DNA from: Neorhodopirellula lusitana
GTDB taxonomy: Bacteria; Planctomycetota; Planctomycetia; Pirellulales; Pirellulaceae
DNA length: 64,000 nucleotides
Assembly: GCF_900182915.1 (NCBI RefSeq)
Contig: NZ_FXUG01000023.1
Span: 1-64,000 of the forward strand
Direction: 5' to 3'
Under the pieces are notes generated by a model. The model saw nothing but the letters and a program-made list of their open reading frames with translations, had not been told where the DNA came from and ran no database searches. This document shows positions 53,687 to 63,627 of the stretch, piece by piece; position 1 is the first letter of the stretch, and every line of letters begins with the position of its first letter. Both the position numbers and the translations under genes were made by a program.

Positions 53687-55777
53687 ATGGCCGACATCTC
53701 CAAAATTCGCAATATCGGAATCATCGCCCACATCGATGCCGGCAAAACCACCGTCACCGAGCGAATGCTCTACCTAAGCGGCGAAAAGCACCGCGTCGGG
53801 CGAGTGGACCACGGCACCACCGACACCGATGATGATCCGGAAGAACAGGATCGCGGCATCACGATCTTCAGTGCCTGTGTGAAATACAGCTGGGGCGATT
53901 ACAACGTCAACCTGCTCGACACCCCCGGACACGTGGACTTCACGGCGGAAGTGGAACGCTGCCTGCGAGTTCTCGATGGCGCCGTCGTCGTTTTCTCCGC
54001 CCGCGAAGGTGTCGAAGCCCAAAGCGAAACGGTATGGCGACAAGCTGATCGCTACGAAGTCCCGCGAATCGTCTTCATCAACAAGATGGACCGTGAAGGC
54101 GCCGACTTCGAAAACGTCTTCAATGACATCGGGCCCCGTCTCGGTGGCCGCCCCGTCGCCGTCGAGATCCCGGTCGGACAAGGCCCTACTCACGTTGAAA
54201 ACCCTTTCCGAGGCGTGATTGACCTAGTGAACCTGAAGTTCTTACAGTTCGATCCCGAAACCGAAGGCAAGGAAGTCACCGAAACGGACCTGCCCGACGA
54301 ACTCGCTGACGACGCTTCCATTTGGCGAGAACAGCTTCTCGAGGCTGTTTACGAAATCAGCGAAGAAGCGATGACGCTGGCCATGGAAGAAAAAGAAATC
54401 CCTCGCGACGTCATCATGGCGGCTCTGCGACAGGGATGCCTCGATCGAACCATCCAGCCCGTTTTCTGTGGCTCAGCCCTGCATGGAATCGGCGTCCAAC
54501 CCCTAATGACTGGTGTCGGAAATTTCTTACCCAGCCCCTTAGACCGACCGCCCGTCGAAGGCTTCGTGCCTGGCAAAGACGAGAAAAAAGTCAGTCGCAA
54601 ACCGGATCCCAAGGAACCGTTCTGCGGCCTCGTCTTCAAGATCCTGCCGGCCAAGACTGGTGACAATTACTGGATCAGAATCTACAGCGGCGAACTAAGC
54701 CAGAACTCGCGAGTCTTCTGCCCCAACCGAGACAAGAAGGAAAACGTCGCTCAAATCTGGCAGATCCACGCCACCAAAAAAGACCGCGATGGCCAAAGCG
54801 ATACCGTCGGGGCAGGGGACATCTGTTGCGTGATCGGGCCGCGCTTCGCCATCACCGGCGACACGCTCTGTGACACAAAATCACCAATTGAATTGCCCAG
54901 CATTAAGTTTGCCGAGACCGTTCTATCGATGGCAATCGAGCCGGAAAGCACCTCGGACCGTAAAAAGCTGGAAGAGACGCTCAACATGCTGCGTCGCCAA
55001 GACCCAACATTCCGCGCGGTAGAAAACGAAGAGATTGGACAAACCATCATCAGCGGCATGGGCGAACTTCACCTCGAAGTCATCCAGCACCGATTGACGC
55101 GTGACTTCAACCTGAACGTCAAGTTCTACAAACCGCGTGTGAACTACCGCGAAACCATTGGCGGCACCGCTGATATCACCGGCGTTTGCAACCGGGTGAT
55201 GGGCGGCAATCAAATGTTCGCGCGTTTGAAAACCCGCGTCATGGCAACCGAAGATCCCGCTGCACCGGTTGTCGTTTTCGACCGTTTACCACCCGACTGC
55301 CCATTGCCCAACGCAGTCCGTTCCGCCGCGATCGACGAAATGCGAGAGCGAGCGGGTGGGGGCGGAATGATCGCTGGCTTCCCGTTGTCGGGCGTTCGCT
55401 TTGAAGTCTACGACGCTGAAATGCAAGAAGACGGCAGCGACGAAGTCGCTTTCCGCATCGCAGCGGGCGATGCCTTCGAGTCCGGCATCAAGGCCGCGGG
55501 TCCAGTCCTGCTTGAACCGGTGATGCGAGTCGAGGTAACCACGCCCGAAGATTACATGGGCGAAATCGTCGGTGACTTGCAGCAACGCCGTGCAATCATT
55601 GCCTCCACGGAAACCCGCGGCATGATGACCGTCATCACCGCCCATGCACCGCTGAAAGAAATGTTCGGCTACAGCAGTGCCGTCCGCAGCCTCAGCCAAG
55701 GCCGAGCCGGAAGCAGCATGGAACCGTACGGTTACCAAGCGGCACCCCAAGCAGACGCCGAGAGCTTTTCGTACTAG
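53687..55777 (+). CDS. fusA: Elongation factor G (translocase GTPase)
   Basis: This is a 696-residue EF-G. G1 is AHIDAGKTT, the switch I region ends EEQDRGITIFSA, G3 is DTPGHVDFTAEVERCLRVLDG, and G4 is NKMDREGADF. Domain II, domains III-V (MGELHLEVIQHRL, YRETIGG) and the C-terminus are complete. The segment before RGITI is TDTDDDPEEQD rather than the WMEQEQE of canonical EF-G. It sits in the str locus but is separated from rpsG by an intrinsic terminator, and tuf is not downstream. Confidence 0.95.
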   Translation: MADISKIRNIGIIAHIDAGKTTVTERMLYLSGEKHRVGRVDHGTTDTDDDPEEQDRGITIFSACVKYSWGDYNVNLLDTPGHVDFTAEVERCLRVLDGAVVVFSAREGVEAQSETVWRQADRYEVPRIVFINKMDREGADFENVFNDIGPRLGGRPVAVEIPVGQGPTHVENPFRGVIDLVNLKFLQFDPETEGKEVTETDLPDELADDASIWREQLLEAVYEISEEAMTLAMEEKEIPRDVIMAALRQGCLDRTIQPVFCGSALHGIGVQPLMTGVGNFLPSPLDRPPVEGFVPGKDEKKVSRKPDPKEPFCGLVFKILPAKTGDNYWIRIYSGELSQNSRVFCPNRDKKENVAQIWQIHATKKDRDGQSDTVGAGDICCVIGPRFAITGDTLCDTKSPIELPSIKFAETVLSMAIEPESTSDRKKLEETLNMLRRQDPTFRAVENEEIGQTIISGMGELHLEVIQHRLTRDFNLNVKFYKPRVNYRETIGGTADITGVCNRVMGGNQMFARLKTRVMATEDPAAPVVVFDRLPPDCPLPNAVRSAAIDEMRERAGGGGMIAGFPLSGVRFEVYDAEMQEDGSDEVAFRIAAGDAFESGIKAAGPVLLEPVMRVEVTTPEDYMGEIVGDLQQRRAIIASTETRGMMTVITAHAPLKEMFGYSSAVRSLSQGRAGSSMEPYGYQAAPQADAESFSY

Positions 55778-55892
55778 AGCTTTTAGATTTCTGCCGTAAC
55801 GAAGCTCGTTAAGAGTTTCGTGACCAGACGTGGAGATCGAAAGTCTTGACGACGACAGCTACAGCCTACGGCATTCCCCATAAACACTCTCG

Positions 55893-56882
55893 TTACATCG
55901 TCGCAATCATTTGCAACCAATCGTCTTCGCTAAGGATCTTGACCTCAGCGCCCTCGGCGATCAGTTGCCGAGCTTTCTCTTCTTTGGTGCTGACGGATCT
56001 TCCCGAAGCACGCGTGCGGGGGTCCGTCGCGCCAACGACTAGCAGATTGGTACGCCGCGACACCGCCGCCTGGCACTGTCCGCCGCAACAGACAATCAAT
56101 TGCTCAGCTTCCTCCCGGGCCAATCGCGTCAGTGAGCCCGTGAACACAACCCGCTGACCATTCAACGGTCGCACGAACTCAGCCCGAATTCGCAAACGCT
56201 GCAAATCCGTCCCGGCGGGCGTCTTGAGCACCTCTTCAATCGGCTCAGGTGCCGGCCTGGGCAATACCGGACTCTTGGCCCGTCGCTGCCGACCACCGCT
56301 CGCTTTCGTGGGCCCCTTCTTCCCCCACTCCCCAGCCGCGCCACGCGACATTTTCAGCTTGGCCTCCAGCTGTTCGAGTGTCTCGACCTGTAAGTGTTCC
56401 GCCGCTGCGATCGCGACCTTCGCACAAGCAATGGAATCTTCCAATGCATCGTGGTGCTTGAATTGCACGCCCAGCCAATCTGACAGTGGCTTCAGCCCGA
56501 ACCGTGGCAAGTGCGGCCACGTCCGCCGGGCGATCGCTCGCGTGCAACTGTACTGCATTTCTGGAACCGGATGCCCGTGGGTTAGCAAACACGCCATCAA
56601 CACCCCCATGTCAAAGCTGGCGTTGTGCGCGATCAAGCAGTCGTCGCCAAACGTGTCCAGAATGTCTGGCCACAGCTCGCCAAACTCCTTCGCGTCTTGC
56701 ACCATTTCAGGCGTGATGCCGTGGATCTGGATGTTCTGGTAACTGAATTGAAGCGGCCGGGGCCGGATCAACCAAGACGCCGAATCCACCACCTGCCCGC
56801 CACGAACCCGCACCGCCGCCAACTGACATGCGCTATCGCTTTGCCGCGTTGCCGTCTCGAAATCGATCGCCGTAAAGTCCAT
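55893..56882 (-). CDS. DEDDh 3'-5' exonuclease with C-terminal BRCT domain
   Basis: This is a 329-residue protein from the ATG at 56882. Exo I is MDFTAIDFETATRQ (D7, E9), Exo II is IAHNASFDMG and Exo III is HHDALEDSIACAK, so the DnaQ-type DEDDh set is intact (residues 1-165). A Lys/Pro-rich linker (170-235) leads to a BRCT domain (LNGQRVVFTGSLTRLAREEA, then SRRTNLLVVG, 240-325). This layout is found in repair- or replication-associated exonucleases. The start is 2 bases after the stop of the radical SAM gene, so they are co-translated. Confidence 0.9.
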   Translation of the reverse strand: MDFTAIDFETATRQSDSACQLAAVRVRGGQVVDSASWLIRPRPLQFSYQNIQIHGITPEMVQDAKEFGELWPDILDTFGDDCLIAHNASFDMGVLMACLLTHGHPVPEMQYSCTRAIARRTWPHLPRFGLKPLSDWLGVQFKHHDALEDSIACAKVAIAAAEHLQVETLEQLEAKLKMSRGAAGEWGKKGPTKASGGRQRRAKSPVLPRPAPEPIEEVLKTPAGTDLQRLRIRAEFVRPLNGQRVVFTGSLTRLAREEAEQLIVCCGGQCQAAVSRRTNLLVVGATDPRTRASGRSVSTKEEKARQLIAEGAEVKILSEDDWLQMIATM

Positions 56883-56884
56883 CC

Positions 56885-58006
56885 TCAAACCCCACCCTGC
56901 ATCTTCAAAACTGGCAATCGACCTCGCGCATCAATTTGGTCTCGCACCGCCGCGGGCGTCTGATCGACGGGTACCGGGCGGTCTTTGGGAGCCACCGGCG
57001 GAGCTACAAATCGGTCACCTTGCCGTGTGCCGCGCCGATCAAACTCGGCGTCAATCTCGATTCGCAGCGCCGATTTCTCCAAACACCATTTCGGTTCAAT
57101 TAAGAAATTCGGCGGCGCGTCGCCACTCACTCGCTCAACAACCGTCGTCGGCGAAATGCGTTCTAAAAAGTCGACCACCGTCCGAATGTAGTCCTCACGC
57201 TCCATCATCTTCACCTTGCCCGCCAAGACCTCTTCGCCCAGCGGCGTCCCTTGAACGCTGTAAAGATTGTGCAACTTGATGGAATCAAAACCAAGCACGC
57301 CGATCTCGTCCGCCGTCTGCATCATCATCGCGTGATCTTCCCCGGGCACGCCCAAGATCACGTGCGCACAACATTCAAACCCTCGCCCCCGTGATCGATC
57401 GATCGCGTTGACCATGTCCGCATGTGAGTGAGCCCGGTTCATCCAATCCAATGAAGCTTGGTGCACCGACTGCATGCCATACTCCAACGACACTGCATGA
57501 TTCTTTGCCAATCGCTGCAACAACTTTAAAACACTTTCGGGCGCACAATCCGGTCGCGTCCCAATCGCAATCCCTACCACACGCGGATCTGCGGATAACG
57601 CAAGCTGGTAAATTTCTTCTAACTGCTCGACCGGCGCGTAGGTATTCGTCGCCGGCTGAAAATAGGCGATGAAACCTTGAACGCGATCGTATCGCTTGGT
57701 GACCTTCTCGATCCCCACACTCAACTGCTCGCTTACACGCTGTAGCCGCACACGCCGTGAAGGGCTAAACGATCGGTTATCACAAAAGTTACATCCTCCA
57801 CTGGTCAGCGCCCCATCCACGTTCGGGCAGGTGAACCCCGCGTCCAAACTGACACGCTGAACACGCCCTCCGAATCGCCGTCGCAAGGTCCGCCCGAACG
57901 CGTTGAGCCGCAAGCCTTCTTGCTGCCAGGGCAGGGCGTTTTCGCAATCAATTGATACGTCGTCGCCCTGATTGTCACCGGTCATGTCGCAGTCAGCTTG
58001 ATTCAT
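56885..58006 (-). CDS. Radical SAM protein of the YhcC family (TIGR01212)
   Basis: This is a 373-residue protein from ATG 58006; 57985 or a GTG at 58072 are alternatives. The atypical cluster motif CPNVDGALTSGGCNFC (C-x11-C-x2-C) is the TIGR01212 signature. A YFQPATNTYAPVEQLEEIY region and AIGTRPDC, LEYGMQSVH and CAHVILGVPGEDHAMM match the family. The substrate is unknown. It is followed by the exonuclease gene after 2 bases. Confidence 0.92.
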   Translation of the reverse strand: MNQADCDMTGDNQGDDVSIDCENALPWQQEGLRLNAFGRTLRRRFGGRVQRVSLDAGFTCPNVDGALTSGGCNFCDNRSFSPSRRVRLQRVSEQLSVGIEKVTKRYDRVQGFIAYFQPATNTYAPVEQLEEIYQLALSADPRVVGIAIGTRPDCAPESVLKLLQRLAKNHAVSLEYGMQSVHQASLDWMNRAHSHADMVNAIDRSRGRGFECCAHVILGVPGEDHAMMMQTADEIGVLGFDSIKLHNLYSVQGTPLGEEVLAGKVKMMEREDYIRTVVDFLERISPTTVVERVSGDAPPNFLIEPKWCLEKSALRIEIDAEFDRRGTRQGDRFVAPPVAPKDRPVPVDQTPAAVRDQIDARGRLPVLKMQGGV

Positions 58007-58550
58007 AAGAGAAACGGGGTAGAGCAGGGCAGAAACAAAACCGGACAGAGTAGGGCAGGACGCGCGTTTCACAAGATCATGCCGCCCGGAATCATACTGC
58101 CCAGTACAAACAATGACATCACCAACCGCTGCAGTCCAGACTCCAGCCTATTCCGCACCAAGCAACAAGCTCCCTTCGCACACCCGGGCAACGCAGCCCA
58201 AAAGTGAAACTCTAGCGCGTGGCTCATCATCAATTTTCGCCCCGCCCGTTCGCCACGATCAAAACGGGCCAGGCCAGGCCAGGCCAGGCCAGGCCAGGGC
58301 AGGGCGGGGCAGGGCGGGGCAGGGCAGGGCAGGGGCCCGAACAAGGAGGGTGCAGGAAATTGGAGCAGAGCAGGGCCATCCTAGACGCAGAACACGGACG
58401 TCGATGAACCAGCCTTGCTCGCCACCCACAGCCACGTCACCCATCGACGTTCCACGCCTGATTCACTAACAAACAAGTCACACGAGACCGAAATCAATGA
58501 CATTCAACCAGCCAAAAGACCGGCTGATCAACCAATAGCAAGGCAAACCA
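58007..58550. other. Repeat-rich gap between divergent genes
   Basis: About 540 bases without a supported gene between the radical SAM and HEAGH protein genes. It contains the pentanucleotide array at 58266-58336 and shorter GGGCA-like tracts near 58012-58057. Confidence 0.5.
58266..58336. repeat. Pentanucleotide tandem array (GGCCA)n changing into (GGGCA/GGGCG)n
   Basis: About 14 consecutive 5-bp units; the first part reads GGCCA repeats and the second GGGCA/GGGCG repeats. It is a simple-sequence array in a divergent intergenic region. Confidence 0.9.
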
Positions 58551-59072
58551 ATGGACTGGGACTGGGAACCCGACGAGGATGAAACCCACACGGCTTACCA
58601 TGAAGCCGGACACGCAATTGTGGGCTGCGCATTGGGCGCTCAAATCGACTCCGTTTCACTCTCGCAAGCTTCCGCCTACGACGACGCACTGCCCAGGCGA
58701 TTTGGCGACTGCCTGGTGAACTGGGGACGAGTCGACCCAAGTAACACATGGCAACAGCAACGCGAGCTATTGACGATTTTGGCTGGCCCGATTGCGGAAT
58801 TGACCTACCGCAACGAAGACGCCGACGAAATTGACGAGGCTTGCTGGGCAATGGACTGGGCCCAGGCCCAGCAATGCGTCTCCGCCATGCACTCAGATTC
58901 ACGCAAACAGGCTCGCACGCTCCAGCAAGCCGTCGGCAGGTTGAAAACAGTGATCGCGCAGCCACCCTGTTGGCCCGCCATCGCTGCCTTAGCGGACGAA
59001 TTGATGTTGGGCGATGAAATCGACGGCGAACAAGTCGCCGAGCTGGTTCGGTTTTGGTTCAGCCGATCCTGA
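58551..59072 (+). CDS. Stand-alone M41-like (FtsH peptidase-like) HEAGH protein
   Basis: This is a 173-residue soluble protein with no AAA domain and no membrane segment. AYHEAGHAIVGCALGA at residues 15-30 holds the HExxH zinc-metalloprotease motif as found in FtsH/M41 peptidases (H17, E18, H21). A downstream LAGPIAELTYRNEDADEID segment corresponds to the FtsH region that supplies the third, acidic zinc ligand. Such orphan M41-like domains are known but not characterised. It lies 76 bases before the sulfatase gene. Confidence 0.75.
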   Translation: MDWDWEPDEDETHTAYHEAGHAIVGCALGAQIDSVSLSQASAYDDALPRRFGDCLVNWGRVDPSNTWQQQRELLTILAGPIAELTYRNEDADEIDEACWAMDWAQAQQCVSAMHSDSRKQARTLQQAVGRLKTVIAQPPCWPAIAALADELMLGDEIDGEQVAELVRFWFSRS

Positions 59073-59148
59073 CATCAACCCCATCCTCACCCCGTCCCCG
59101 TCTATACTGGTGAGGCTCCCCACACCACACCTCACGCCCCCACAACCC

Positions 59149-60705
59149 ATGCTTCAATCTCAACCATTCATCGTCGTCCTAACGATACTTCTCGGCTTTG
59201 GATCGCTTGCCAATTCGGGCCTAGCCGCCGAACTCCCCGCGACACCCACTCGCGACAACGTCAAACCGCGAAACGTCGTCTTCATCCTGACCGACGACCA
59301 TCGGTTCGACGCGATGGGCTGTGCGGGACATCCGTTTCTGCAAACGCCCCACATGGACTCGCTTGCCAAGAACGGTGTCCATTTGAAAAACGCGTTTGTC
59401 ACCACCAGCCTTTGTTCGCCAAGCCGTGCCTCAATCCTGACCGGCCTCTACACGCACAAACACGGCGTCATCGACAATCAGCGCACGGTCCCCGAGGGAA
59501 CAATCTTCTTTCCCCAATATCTTCAGAAGGCCGGCTACGACACCGCCTTCATTGGGAAGTGGCACATGGGTGCACATCACGATGGACCGCGTCCGGGGTT
59601 TGATCATTGGATCAGCTTCCCAGGACAAGGAAACTACTTGCCTCCGAACCCAAACTACACACTGAATATCAACGGGGAAAGAGTCAAACAAAAGGGCTAC
59701 ATCACCGACGAGCTCACCGACTATGCAATCGACTGGTTGAACCAACGTGACGATGACAAACCGTTCTTCCTGTACCTGTCACACAAAGCTGTGCACTCCA
59801 ACTTCACTCCCGCGAAACGGCACCAAGGTCGCTACGCCGACGAAGACCTCAGCTTCCTGCCCACTGGCAAAGAGCTTTCGGCTGAAAAGAATGCACCGCG
59901 TTGGGTTCGCGACCAACGCAACAGCTGGCACGGCATCGACTTTTCCTATCACAGCAACAATGGACTGGAATACCTCTACCGCCGATATTGCGAATCCGTA
60001 CTCGCCGTCGACGACAGCGTTGGCCGAGTGCTTCAACAACTCAAAGACATGGGCATCCACGACGACACCCTCATCATCTACATGGGTGACAACGGTTTCA
60101 TGTGGGGCGAGCATGGACTGATCGACAAACGTGTCTCATACGAGACCTCCATTCGTGTGCCCATGTTGATGCAATGCCCCAACCTATTCCAAGGTGGCAA
60201 ACCCATCGACAACGTGATCGGGAATATCGACGTCGCTCCCACCATCCTGCACGCTGCTGGCCTGGAAACGCCTGAGTACATGGACGGGCAAAGCATGCTA
60301 GACCTGCCCAACGATCGCGACATGGACTGGCGAAAGTACTTTCTCTACGTCTACTACTGGGAAAAGAACTTCCCTCAAACTCCTACTCAATTCGCCTTGC
60401 GAGGCGATCGATTCAAGTACATCACCTACTACGGTTTATGGGACACCGACGAACTCTACGACCTCACAACCGATCCCGGTGAGTTGAACAACCTGATCCA
60501 CGATCCTGACTACAAATCTGTCGCCAAGGAGATGGAAAAAAGGCTTTACGCCATGCTGGACGAAAAGGGCGGGATGCAGATCCCAATGAACCAGCCCAAG
60601 GGCAACTCCAACAACAAACGCTGGGCCGAACGCGGCGGGCAAGAAGCCGCTGACTTCCCTGCCACAATCGTGGTCGACCAGCCGCTCAATAAAGAAGCTC
60701 ATTAG
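59149..60705 (+). CDS. Type I sulfatase (arylsulfatase family), exported
   Basis: This is a 518-residue protein from the ATG at 59149, with a signal peptide ending GLAAEL (about residue 28). VFILTDDHRFDAMGC holds the metal-binding Asp pair. C89 in CSPSRASILTG is the formylglycine-forming residue. GKWHMGAHH and YMGDNGFMWGEHGLIDK supply the remaining active-site residues. Planctomycetes use many such enzymes to desulfate algal polysaccharides. The specific substrate cannot be named, and the maturation enzyme is not in the window. Confidence 0.94.
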   Translation: MLQSQPFIVVLTILLGFGSLANSGLAAELPATPTRDNVKPRNVVFILTDDHRFDAMGCAGHPFLQTPHMDSLAKNGVHLKNAFVTTSLCSPSRASILTGLYTHKHGVIDNQRTVPEGTIFFPQYLQKAGYDTAFIGKWHMGAHHDGPRPGFDHWISFPGQGNYLPPNPNYTLNINGERVKQKGYITDELTDYAIDWLNQRDDDKPFFLYLSHKAVHSNFTPAKRHQGRYADEDLSFLPTGKELSAEKNAPRWVRDQRNSWHGIDFSYHSNNGLEYLYRRYCESVLAVDDSVGRVLQQLKDMGIHDDTLIIYMGDNGFMWGEHGLIDKRVSYETSIRVPMLMQCPNLFQGGKPIDNVIGNIDVAPTILHAAGLETPEYMDGQSMLDLPNDRDMDWRKYFLYVYYWEKNFPQTPTQFALRGDRFKYITYYGLWDTDELYDLTTDPGELNNLIHDPDYKSVAKEMEKRLYAMLDEKGGMQIPMNQPKGNSNNKRWAERGGQEAADFPATIVVDQPLNKEAH

Positions 60706-60837
60706 CCAAGCGGCTAGACCGCCAAGTCGCTGACGGCCCCTTTCTACGAACCTATCCGGGCTCGTTCGGCGTCCACATTGTCGCGGAGACCTCCCTGAGG
60801 TTCCGCTGGGGGTTCCAGGTTTGTTAGCATCAGGATT

Positions 60838-63627
60838 ATGCCAACACGAAATCTGAAACGAATTTTCGCTCCCAAGAGCGTTGCCATCATCGGTGCGAGC
60901 CGACGCGCCGGAAGCGTCGGCAATACCGCCGCCCGCAACCTCAAAAACGGGGGGTTCGCTGGCCAACTCTTTGCCGTTAACCGCAATTATCCGTCCGTTG
61001 AAGACATCCCGTGCTTCCCCGATCTCGCCTCGATTGGACAAGCCGTCGACCTAGCGGTGCTCTGCACACCGGCGGAATCAACACCGGATCTTGTCGAACA
61101 GTGTGGACAGAACGGCGTGCGTGGGATCGTCATCCTGTCCGCCGGGTTTCGTGAAACGGGCCAGGCCGGGCGAGAACTGGAGGGTAAGTTGCGTGACGTC
61201 CTGAAACGCTACCCAACGATGCGAATCATCGGCCCGAACTCGCTGGGCGTGATTTCTACCCACAACGGACTGAACGCGAGCTTCGCCGACGTCAGTCCGC
61301 CCAAAGGCAAAATTGCACTGCTCTCGCAATCCGGCGCCCTGGCGACCGCGATCCTGGACTGGGCCCTGGATGAACAATTCGGCTTTTCCCACTTCATCTC
61401 CTTTGGGAACTTGCTCGATGTCAGTATCGCCGACCTGATTGACTATCTCGCCGAAGACCCCAATACCGATTCGATTGTGATGTACATCGAGTCCATCCAG
61501 GACTCACGCGCATTCATGTCGGCGGCCCGAGCGTTCGCACGCAGCAAGCCCATCATCGCTCTCAAGTCCGGACGTTTTGAAACGACTGCCAAAGCCGCGG
61601 CTCTGCACACTGGTGCGATGGTGGGTGTCGATGAAGTCTATGACGCTGCCTTTGCCCGTGCCGGTGTCGTCCGTGTTGATGAATTTGACGATCTGATCCA
61701 CTGCGCTGAACTACTCGCCCGCCACAACTCATTCAACTTCCGCGGCCCGCTCGGGAACCGACTCGCCGTCGTCACCAACGCCGGTGGCCCTGGCCTGATG
61801 ACAGCGGATGCCATTCTGCAGAAAAAGTGCCAGCTTGCTGAACTGAAATCTCAAACCATCGAACAACTGCAAACTCAGATCCCCAACGAAGACGCCGAAC
61901 ACTCCTTGGTGATCACCAATCCGGTTGACCTATTTGGGGATGCAACACCCGAGCTTTATGAATCGGCAACCCGCTCGTTACTGGCGGATTCGAACGTCGA
62001 TGCCGTTGTCGTCGTGCTGACGCCTCAAGCCAAAACCGATCCACTTGGAGTTGCCGAACGAATTATCAAGATCGCTTCCAAATCAACGAAACCAATCCTG
62101 GCGGTTTGGATGGGACGGGGAAGTGTCGCCGCATCCAACCAAAGGCTTTCGCGAGCCGGCATCCCGACCTACAGCACACCACAAAGAGCAATCCGAGCCT
62201 TTTCTTACCTGCTCACCCATGCTCGCAACCAAGAGGTCCTTCACGAAACACCACGGTCAATCGCAATTGATTTCCAACGTGATCGGAAGATGCTACGGGA
62301 GTCGTTCGCTTCACTTTGTTTAAGCGACTCAAACAACCTAACGGAGTCGAACTCCAAAGCGTTGCTGGAAGCCTATGAGATCCGCACCACCCGGCCGATC
62401 GCAACCCGATCAGCCGACGAGGCAATCAAGTACGCTCGGTCGATCGGGTACCCCGTCGCAGTCAAAATCTTGGCGTCCGATGTCTTGCACAAGTCCGAGG
62501 TAGGCGGTGTTATCTTGAACGTCGGCAGCGATGAAGATGTTCGAGTCGCCTATCAAACCATCAAGGATCGCTTCGCTGAGTGTCGCCCCGACATGAAGTT
62601 CCAGGGCGTGACGGTGCAACCCATGGCAATCGACCCCAATGGTCGCGAGCTAATCGTCGGTGCGCGGCGCGACCCCGTGTTTGGCACCGTGATGATGGTC
62701 GGTGCCGGTGGCGTCCAAACTCAAGTCCTGCGAGACCACGCGCTCGAACTCCCACCGCTCAACGAGCGACTTGCCCGCCGGATGCTGGAATCACTGCAAT
62801 GCTGGCCGATGCTGAAGACGTTCCGAGGAAAACCTGCCGTTAACCTGGATGAGCTGGTTCAAGTGCTCATGCGGTTTTCATACCTCCTGGCTGACCATCC
62901 CGAAATTTTGGAATTGGACGTCAACCCGCTATTGGTAACCCCCGAGCGTGTCGTGGCTCTGGACGCCAGCATCGTGATCGATCTGGATCCAGACAATGCA
63001 AACCTCAAGAGCGGCCCGGCCTTTCACTCGAAACAAAGTCAGTACCCGCATCTTGCGATCTGTCCCTATCCCGAACAATACACACGCGTCGCACCACTCA
63101 GCAATTCAACCGAGGTCACCCTGCGACCGATTCAGCCCGAAGACGAACCGCAATGGCGGGCAATGCTCTTGGAGTGCTCCGAAGAAACGATCCGGATGCG
63201 TTTTCGATATCTATTGCAAGGCAGCAACCACGAGCTTGCATCGCGATTCTGCTACACCGACTACGACCGTGAACTGGCCATCATCGCGGAACTGCCATTG
63301 GACTCGAAATCTGGGCAACGCCCGATTGCCGGGGTGGGACGCCTCGTCGCAGATGCAGATCACTTGGTGGCTGAGTTCGCTGTCTTGGTTGCCGACCAAT
63401 ACCAGGGACTACGCCTGGGTTCGATACTGATCGATGAGTGCCTCGCCATCTGCCAACAATGGGGCATCGAACGCGTCACCGCCGAAGTCGACCCTCGCAA
63501 CCGCAAGATGCTGCAGATGTTTATCAAACGTGGCTTCTCGGTTGACCGCAGTGACGAAGACGACCTCCTGGTTAGCAAGACACTGCACCCGAACGAAGAT
63601 CAAGCGTCCAGCATCGACTCCAAGTAA
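60838..63627 (+). CDS. NDP-forming acyl-CoA synthetase fused to a GNAT acetyltransferase (PatZ-like)
   Basis: This is a 929-residue protein. Residues about 1-460 form the CoA-binding/ligase alpha part (KSVAIIGASRRAGSVGN, then GPNSLGVIST and LLSQSGALATAILDWA). Residues about 490-710 form an ATP-grasp domain (AVKILASDVLHKSEVGGVIL), and about 755-920 a GNAT domain (LRPIQPEDEPQW, then AVLVADQYQGLRLGSILI). This is the layout of the protein acetyltransferase Pat/PatZ. His257 in AAALHTGAMVG, the phosphorylated residue in ADP-forming synthetases, is retained. Its 3' end overlaps the convergent histone-deacetylase-family gene by 28 bases. Confidence 0.92.
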   Translation: MPTRNLKRIFAPKSVAIIGASRRAGSVGNTAARNLKNGGFAGQLFAVNRNYPSVEDIPCFPDLASIGQAVDLAVLCTPAESTPDLVEQCGQNGVRGIVILSAGFRETGQAGRELEGKLRDVLKRYPTMRIIGPNSLGVISTHNGLNASFADVSPPKGKIALLSQSGALATAILDWALDEQFGFSHFISFGNLLDVSIADLIDYLAEDPNTDSIVMYIESIQDSRAFMSAARAFARSKPIIALKSGRFETTAKAAALHTGAMVGVDEVYDAAFARAGVVRVDEFDDLIHCAELLARHNSFNFRGPLGNRLAVVTNAGGPGLMTADAILQKKCQLAELKSQTIEQLQTQIPNEDAEHSLVITNPVDLFGDATPELYESATRSLLADSNVDAVVVVLTPQAKTDPLGVAERIIKIASKSTKPILAVWMGRGSVAASNQRLSRAGIPTYSTPQRAIRAFSYLLTHARNQEVLHETPRSIAIDFQRDRKMLRESFASLCLSDSNNLTESNSKALLEAYEIRTTRPIATRSADEAIKYARSIGYPVAVKILASDVLHKSEVGGVILNVGSDEDVRVAYQTIKDRFAECRPDMKFQGVTVQPMAIDPNGRELIVGARRDPVFGTVMMVGAGGVQTQVLRDHALELPPLNERLARRMLESLQCWPMLKTFRGKPAVNLDELVQVLMRFSYLLADHPEILELDVNPLLVTPERVVALDASIVIDLDPDNANLKSGPAFHSKQSQYPHLAICPYPEQYTRVAPLSNSTEVTLRPIQPEDEPQWRAMLLECSEETIRMRFRYLLQGSNHELASRFCYTDYDRELAIIAELPLDSKSGQRPIAGVGRLVADADHLVAEFAVLVADQYQGLRLGSILIDECLAICQQWGIERVTAEVDPRNRKMLQMFIKRGFSVDRSDEDDLLVSKTLHPNEDQASSIDSK

